A stretch of 64,000 bases of DNA from Pseudoalteromonas sp. UG3-2 (GTDB lineage Bacteria > Pseudomonadota > Gammaproteobacteria > Enterobacterales > Alteromonadaceae), in contig NZ_JAWLJU010000002.1 in NCBI RefSeq assembly GCF_037120705.1, positions 1,922,001 through 1,986,000 of the forward strand. The letters are read 5' to 3'. Position 1 is the first letter of the stretch. Each line of letters opens with the position of its first letter. The position numbers were made by a program, and so were the translations under genes. The notes under the pieces are model-generated. The model saw only the letters and a list, made by a program, of their open reading frames with translations, was not told the origin of the DNA and made no database searches. Positions 59,181 through 64,000 of this stretch are shown here, piece after piece.

Positions 59181-60755
59181 TTGCTGCAAGGGCGCAGAAA
59201 AATAGTGCCCTTGTGCCCCCTTAACACCCAAGCCTTTCACACAACTGAGTTCACTGTCGGTTTCAACGCCCACAGCATACACCGGCACCCCAAACTCAGC
59301 GGCTTGCTGAATAATGTGTTTGACTGTGCGGCGGCGATATCCGGAATGCTCAATGCCGTGGATGAGTTCATAGCTGAGCTTAAAGGCGCTCACGTAATCC
59401 TGCAAAGCGCATGGCGTCGATGACAGGGTTTGAGCAATATTATCAAGATAAATATCACATCCCAGCTCACTTAACTGCTGAAATGCAGGCCGCAACTTAC
59501 TACTGTGGCTGTAAGCCTCATCGATACTCAGTTCAAAAGCAATCGCCGAACCAATGCCCGCTTGCTGTAAGCGCGTGATTAACCAATCGATAAAAGACTG
59601 CTCTAACCAGCTACTGATATGCAAATTGACGCTCACTTTACCAAACCCCTGCTCTTGCTGATAAACACTGAGCACTTGATTGATAATGATCTTATCTAAC
59701 GCTTGGAATTGGCTAGGATCATATAAATATTGCATTACTTGTTTTGCCGATATCCGTCCAAGCTCCTGATGTGACACCCTAAGTAGAGCTTCACTGACCA
59801 CAATATCGTCGCAACGAAAGTCGAATAGGGGTTGGAAAAACAGCGAAAACTGTCCTCGCTTTATGTGCTCAAGCAATGACTCGCCATCAGCCTGTAATCG
59901 TTTTGCCAGTAATGAGGTAAGGTGGATAAGGTGCGTGTGCTGCCACACTTGGTTTTGCGCAATAGAAAGTGCGGACTTTGCACTCTGATACACTTGAGTT
60001 TGCTGTCTACCCTGTTGATAGAAACAGGCACCTAGCTTCACTTTACTTCTTGACAGATCCCCACGAAATTCCCGCAAGGCACAATACACCAACTCATGAA
60101 TTTGCTTACTAAGCACTTCACCTTGCCCTACTTGCAGCGCTTGCACGGTGACTGCCAAGGCGTCAGTGTTTAAATATTTCACGGTAACATTGCCAAAGCG
60201 CCCTAAGCCTTTTACTAATGCTAACTGAAAATGAAGTTGTAAATCGACCTGCTGCGATACCGTCGATTGCCAATGCAGCAAGGCAAACAGTGCGTAGTTG
60301 TCTTCATTTGCTTTGTTTATTACAGCTTTGACAGGCGCTGTGCTTTGTTTCGCTGCCGTGGTTTTGCGACCATATAAAAACCACCAGCGATGAACAAACA
60401 AAATAAGCCCAATAGAGAGTAAATTAAAAAACAGTAATACCTCTGGGTGACTACGCCAAATCGGCTGGTGATACAGGGTAACGGATTGTTCATCCACGCT
60501 AAAAACATGAGGTTCTAAGGTATTGCCGGGGCTTAATGTAAAACCATATTGCTGTGCCTGCTTAGTAACATCTTGCACCGCTGCCGTGCTATGAGCACCA
60601 GCTATGCTCTTAGCCAGTTCCGCACCTTGTTTATGCATTTGCAAATGCAGCATATGATTAAGCAATAAGTTCAGGCACAAGAGTACCGTGATGGCAAGCA
60701 TCAAAAGCTTAACCAGATAGCGGCGACTACATCCACTTAAAAGCTGAGTTGGCAT
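59163..60755 (-). CDS. CsrD-like GGDEF/EAL-domain protein
   Basis: The 530-residue protein has an N-terminal membrane helix, a short periplasmic part, a second helix (LLFFNLLSIGLILFVHRWWF), a degenerate GGDEF-like region (about 150-275) and an EAL domain (about 285-530). EALLR is present, but other catalytic positions are changed: LDN in place of LDDFG, and AVGVET in place of AEGVET. It is therefore unlikely to cleave cyclic di-GMP. In E. coli csrD lies beside mreB and has degenerate domains; it helps RNase E degrade the Csr sRNAs. The nearby mre genes support that identification. Confidence 0.8.
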   Translation of the reverse strand: MPTQLLSGCSRRYLVKLLMLAITVLLCLNLLLNHMLHLQMHKQGAELAKSIAGAHSTAAVQDVTKQAQQYGFTLSPGNTLEPHVFSVDEQSVTLYHQPIWRSHPEVLLFFNLLSIGLILFVHRWWFLYGRKTTAAKQSTAPVKAVINKANEDNYALFALLHWQSTVSQQVDLQLHFQLALVKGLGRFGNVTVKYLNTDALAVTVQALQVGQGEVLSKQIHELVYCALREFRGDLSRSKVKLGACFYQQGRQQTQVYQSAKSALSIAQNQVWQHTHLIHLTSLLAKRLQADGESLLEHIKRGQFSLFFQPLFDFRCDDIVVSEALLRVSHQELGRISAKQVMQYLYDPSQFQALDKIIINQVLSVYQQEQGFGKVSVNLHISSWLEQSFIDWLITRLQQAGIGSAIAFELSIDEAYSHSSKLRPAFQQLSELGCDIYLDNIAQTLSSTPCALQDYVSAFKLSYELIHGIEHSGYRRRTVKHIIQQAAEFGVPVYAVGVETDSELSCVKGLGVKGAQGHYFSAPLQQLADIH

Positions 60756-60904
60756 AACGTATTTATTGCGTGGTTAGATACATGAAGTGTTGTTCAAAAG
60801 GTCCGAAAACTCAAGCCAGCCCTAGGCTTTTATGGCTATTGAACACTAACTAACTGAACCACAATAGTAATTAGTCGATTCTGAAAACGCCGTGTTTAAA
60901 TCAG

Positions 60905-60935
60905 CGATCTTGTTTGTAGTGCACAAACAAGATTG
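60905..60935. repeat. Perfect inverted repeat upstream of the csrD-like gene
   Basis: ATCTTGTTTGT (60907-60917) and ACAAACAAGAT (60923-60933) are exact complements around AGTGC; two more pairs extend the stem to 60905-60935. The 290-base gap (60756-61042) has no gene. The hairpin lacks a T-run, so its role is unclear. Confidence 0.5.
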
Positions 60936-61042
60936 CGATAATTTTGGCTTCTTCGTAAAGTTGAGGCTCGTCCAAGTCAGTAATCCAACATATACCAATT
61001 AAAACGCCCCTTGGATTCGAACAAAAAAAAGAAAGCAACCAT

Positions 61043-62260
61043 CTACTTTCTTAAATTCCATTTACACGCCGCTATCAGTAAATTGATTTGGCCCCCATCA
61101 GTCCCTCTCAATCTGCACTTCGATAATCTAAAGCCTTGCTTGAGGTGGCCAATTATCGGCTCTATGCCTGCTTTTTTTGACTCCGTGCTCTCTTCTTCTG
61201 TCACTGGTGTTCACTATCTCGTTTTAGAGGTAGCTTGGGAAGTAAGCCTCTATATCAACACACTGCCGAGCACCTCGACCTCCCTGTCGACCTCGGCTAA
61301 ATCAATAGCGGTTTCTTGGTGTTGGTGCGCATGAGTTAGCGCGGGTTCCAGTGTTTTAGAGCCATGAACATTTACATCATGGCTCACCACGCCAATGATA
61401 ACTTTACTTTTTAACGTCAAGACAACCGACGCTTTGCTCCTATATTCATATGGCTTAGGGCCTCTCCCTTTTCCCACACAATAAACATCTGCTTCATAAA
61501 GGCTGCAAATCTTATTTTTATAATTGGGTGATTAACCCAGTACACGCCGGTACAAGGCGAAGTGTTCTTCTTGCTCTTTTGACACCTCTGTAGGTAATTT
61601 CCGTTGTAATTACGAAATAGAATCCCCGCAATTATACTAAGGCGCTTTAGAGCTCTTCTGGCTTTGCCTCTCTCTTTTGGGTGACGAAAATGAAGACTCT
61701 TTAAGCGTAATCCTTTTATTTCTTTTACAAAGGTACGACGTTGTTCAATGCCATGCCGTTTGGCCAGCTTATTCAGTCTGTTGATAATCTTTATTGCAAG
61801 TTTTGTGTCTGGCGGGTAGGTGATGCACTTCTCTTGAACAGTGGTATCGACCAGTACGGTTTTTTCTTCTATGGTCTGACCATGTAACTCAACCGATAAA
61901 GCAAAAATACGCTCTACGCCTTGTGTGTCAATACGCTTTCAAAAAATACTAAGTTGACCACTGACACACGGTTGGATTATTTAAAAACTGCTTTCACCAC
62001 AGAAAGCTTGAAAATGAGGGTCATCTGACACTGCTCAATCACCACATCATTACCTAGGTTGTGTAGCTGTTTTAGGATTAAAGGCCCTGACATTAAGCAA
62101 ATAGGTGTAGCCCCCCTTCCGGTATGTGAATACAACTCAGAGAAAGCAGCTTCTAATACTTGCCAGTTGAATCCATTAGCTAAAGCAAGCAGTTTATGAT
62201 TGGGGTCCAGTTTTTTGCATTAGATCGAAAAAACAAATTGAGGGTGAGCTGAAGGGGGTA
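61043..62260 (-). pseudogene. Decayed IS5-family transposase gene
   Basis: Reading the minus strand in changing frames gives pieces of one DDE transposase. The N-terminal part is ANGFNWQVLEAAFSELYSHT with LILKQLHNL. The middle has VLVDTTVQEKCITYPPD and LKSLHFRHPKERGKARRALK. Then comes EADVYCVGKGRGPKPYEYR with ASVVLTLKSKVIIGVV, and the C-terminus is GIEPIIGHLKQGF with QINLLIAACKWNLRK and a stop at 61043. At least three frameshifts and internal stops separate them, so the gene is dead. The order matches IS5-family enzymes with a DUF772 N-terminus. I did not find terminal inverted repeats. It marks the start of the right accessory region. Confidence 0.8.
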
Positions 62261-62439
62261 TTTTTAAGCATTTTGTTGACTAATTTCGACCAGAAACAGG
62301 TTGATACTTTACCACTACTGGTAGAAAGCCGCACTCTTTAATTACATTTATCTCAATATTATCAATCAGCTACCTAATTACAAGTATCGACTATTTATCG
62401 CGACTAAGTGGGTGAAGCCTCGCTATATAGAGACATTGA

Positions 62440-63447
62440 TTAAGTTAATGGTTCAGCTTTAAACCTATTGCGATATGCGTTTGGTGACAAGCTAGTGTGC
62501 CGAGAGAAACTTTTTCTAAACGCACTGATATCTTCATAACCAACTGAGTTAGATATTTTTTCTATTGAGAGGTTACTTGATTCGATTAGGATTTTTGCCT
62601 CTTCAACTCTCAAGCGTTGTCGATATGCAGCAGGTGTTTCTCCCGTTGCTTTTTTAAATCTTCTTATTAAAGTTCTTTCACTTACAGCAAATCTCTTCGA
62701 TAACTCCTCAATTGAAGAGTTATCTTTTATGTCATTTTGCATCCACTGCTGAACTTTATATATTAAGTCATCTTGGTGCTCTGACACTAAACGCCTATCT
62801 ATAAATGGCATTTGAGATGAACGATTAGGGTCGATCAACAAGAGTTTTGAGATTTTACTCGCTAGTTTCTCATTTGCTAGTTCGCGAACTAATACAAGTG
62901 CCAAGCTGAGGTTTGCCGATGCTGCACCAGCTGTGAAGATGCCATTATCCTTAATCACTATTTTATCCATCGATAAATGTACTTTAGGATAAAGCTGAGT
63001 AAACATTGCCGAAAGCCACCAAGCACAAGTCGCTTTATGATGGTCGAGCAACCCTGTTGCTGCTAGTACTAAGACACCCGAACAATACCCAGAAATCGGC
63101 CTATTTAACTTTTTATACTCAATAATTGCCTGTGAGATAGGGGCGAATGATAGTAAATACTCATTGAAGCTTTTTCTATCACTTATAACCGTCGAGGCAA
63201 CGATGACTGCATCCATATCAATGAGGTAATTTGATTGCTTCAGGCTTTTTGTGGCTAACTGAACCCCTGCACTATTGCTGATTGGGTTTCCCGAAGGAGA
63301 AACAATGAAACATTCAAAAAGTAACTCATTGGATTCAGGCTTGATTGTTTTCCAGTACATGTTGCAGTAATCGAAAGTTTCGATCAGTGTAATCATTCCA
63401 CCTACAATCGCTTTGTCAGTAGCCAATATTGCTATTTTGCGTGGCAT
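62440..63447 (-). CDS. GlxA-type transcriptional regulator (DJ-1/PfpI plus AraC)
   Basis: The 335-residue protein joins a DJ-1/PfpI-like domain (about 1-190; GYCSGVLVLAATGLLD with the nucleophile-elbow cysteine) to a C-terminal AraC-type double helix-turn-helix (about 235-330; RFAVSERTLIRRFKKATGE and VGYEDISAFRKSFSRHTSLS). This is the GlxA/FtrA regulator layout; members often control amino-acid or quaternary-amine catabolism. The effector here is unknown. It diverges from a cysteine desulfurase gene with a 244-base gap, suggesting possible control of it. Confidence 0.88.
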   Translation of the reverse strand: MPRKIAILATDKAIVGGMITLIETFDYCNMYWKTIKPESNELLFECFIVSPSGNPISNSAGVQLATKSLKQSNYLIDMDAVIVASTVISDRKSFNEYLLSFAPISQAIIEYKKLNRPISGYCSGVLVLAATGLLDHHKATCAWWLSAMFTQLYPKVHLSMDKIVIKDNGIFTAGAASANLSLALVLVRELANEKLASKISKLLLIDPNRSSQMPFIDRRLVSEHQDDLIYKVQQWMQNDIKDNSSIEELSKRFAVSERTLIRRFKKATGETPAAYRQRLRVEEAKILIESSNLSIEKISNSVGYEDISAFRKSFSRHTSLSPNAYRNRFKAEPLT

Positions 63448-63691
63448 TTGTCTTTTTTATCCTTTTAATTGTCAATTTAAACTCTGTTTCCCTCTCCACC
63501 AAATTGTTAAATTACCATTAACAGTCGGCTTGATAACATTTCTTATGTGAATTTAATGTTCTTTTTGGCTCTTGATTAATAAACCTTTTTTTTACATTAT
63601 TTTATCTCAAGGTTTCACTCGTGTCCAAAATAAACACAGAAATACGTAACACGCAGGCTATCACTTATTAATTAATAAATGATTTAAAAAG

Positions 63692-64000
63692 ATGGAAAAG
63701 AAAATTGCAGGATACTTAGATTATAGTGCTACGACCCCACTTGATAACGAAGTTATTTTAGCGATGCAAGAGTCATTGGGGTCTTATGCGAACCCTTCTA
63801 GTAGCTATTCTATAGCTTGGCAAAATAAGAAAACGATTGCACTTGCTCGTAAAGTATTGGCGAATATATTACAGGTCCAAGTAAATAGCATCTTCTTTAC
63901 ATCTGGTGGGACTGAGGCAAATAACACGGCAATAAAGGGCCGAGCAATGATATTCCTAGACTCGCCCGGACATATCGTTTGCTCCAGTATAGAGCATGCA
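63692..64000 (+). CDS. Cysteine desulfurase (NifS/IscS family), N-terminal part
   Basis: The first 103 codons are present; the gene runs off the right edge. The start reads MEKKIAGYLDYSATTPLDNE, the universal beginning of class-V aminotransferase cysteine desulfurases, and FFTSGGTEANNTAIKG is the conserved PLP-phosphate region. These enzymes release sulfur from cysteine for Fe-S clusters, tRNA thiolation or DNA phosphorothioation. The context of a GlxA regulator and a dead transposase does not show which; an accessory paralogue is likely. No strong ribosome binding site is seen. Confidence 0.88.
   Translation, partial: MEKKIAGYLDYSATTPLDNEVILAMQESLGSYANPSSSYSIAWQNKKTIALARKVLANILQVQVNSIFFTSGGTEANNTAIKGRAMIFLDSPGHIVCSSIEHA

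Noticed and set aside
61011..61334. Open frame of 107 codons on the plus strand
   Set aside because: The opposite strand encodes conserved transposase fragments here; the plus frame has no recognisable protein features.

Overview
The window is chromosomal DNA of a gammaproteobacterium, most likely a marine Alteromonadales-type organism. I infer this from gene order and protein resemblance; the genus cannot be fixed from the sequence alone. From about 14.4 kb to 60.8 kb it carries a conserved housekeeping backbone in the order known from Pseudomonas, Shewanella and E. coli relatives: rnpB-rsmI, lpoA-yraN-diaA-dolP, sspBA, petCBA, rpsI-rplM, zapE, zapG, degQ-degS, murA-ibaG-mlaBCDEF, caxA-kdsD-kdsC-lptCAB-rpoN-hpf-ptsN-rapZ-ptsO, mgtE, pmbA, darP, tldD, nitrilase, yhdP, rng, maf, mreDCB and a csrD-like gene. 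Working together, these genes build and maintain the envelope (MurA, Mla, Kds/Lpt, Mre, LpoA), control it (RpoN/PtsN/PtsO/RapZ, DegS/DegQ), respire (bc1 complex) and make ribosomes.

Positions 1 to about 14.4 kb are one end of an integrated mobile island. It begins inside the C-terminal part of a serine recombinase and ends with a 592-residue tyrosine recombinase whose start lies about 290 bp from the 3' end of rnpB. In related genomes mraZ and the dcw cluster lie on the other side of rnpB, so the island probably separates mraZ from rnpB. Between the recombinases are several genes I cannot name. There is also a stand-alone RNase-H1-type hybrid-binding (viroplasmin-like) domain protein, a divergent pair (secreted protein and XRE repressor) around three CTAAG-N5-CTTAG operators, a tandem AAA+ ATPase with a DUF6641-like partner, and a compact operon of a PP2C phosphatase and two Ser/Thr kinases.

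The PP2C-kinase-kinase operon is the most unusual content. All catalytic motifs are present in the three enzymes, the genes overlap, one kinase ends in a cold-shock (nucleic-acid-binding) domain, and the other may end in a degenerate FHA-like fold. Its place beside the integrase suggests accessory cargo, possibly anti-phage or element-control signalling. That role is inference only.

From 60.8 kb to the right edge the sequence is accessory again. It holds a decayed IS5-family transposase gene with several frameshifts, a GlxA-type (DJ-1/PfpI plus AraC) regulator and the first 103 codons of a cysteine desulfurase that runs off the window. I saw no CRISPR array and no tRNA gene.
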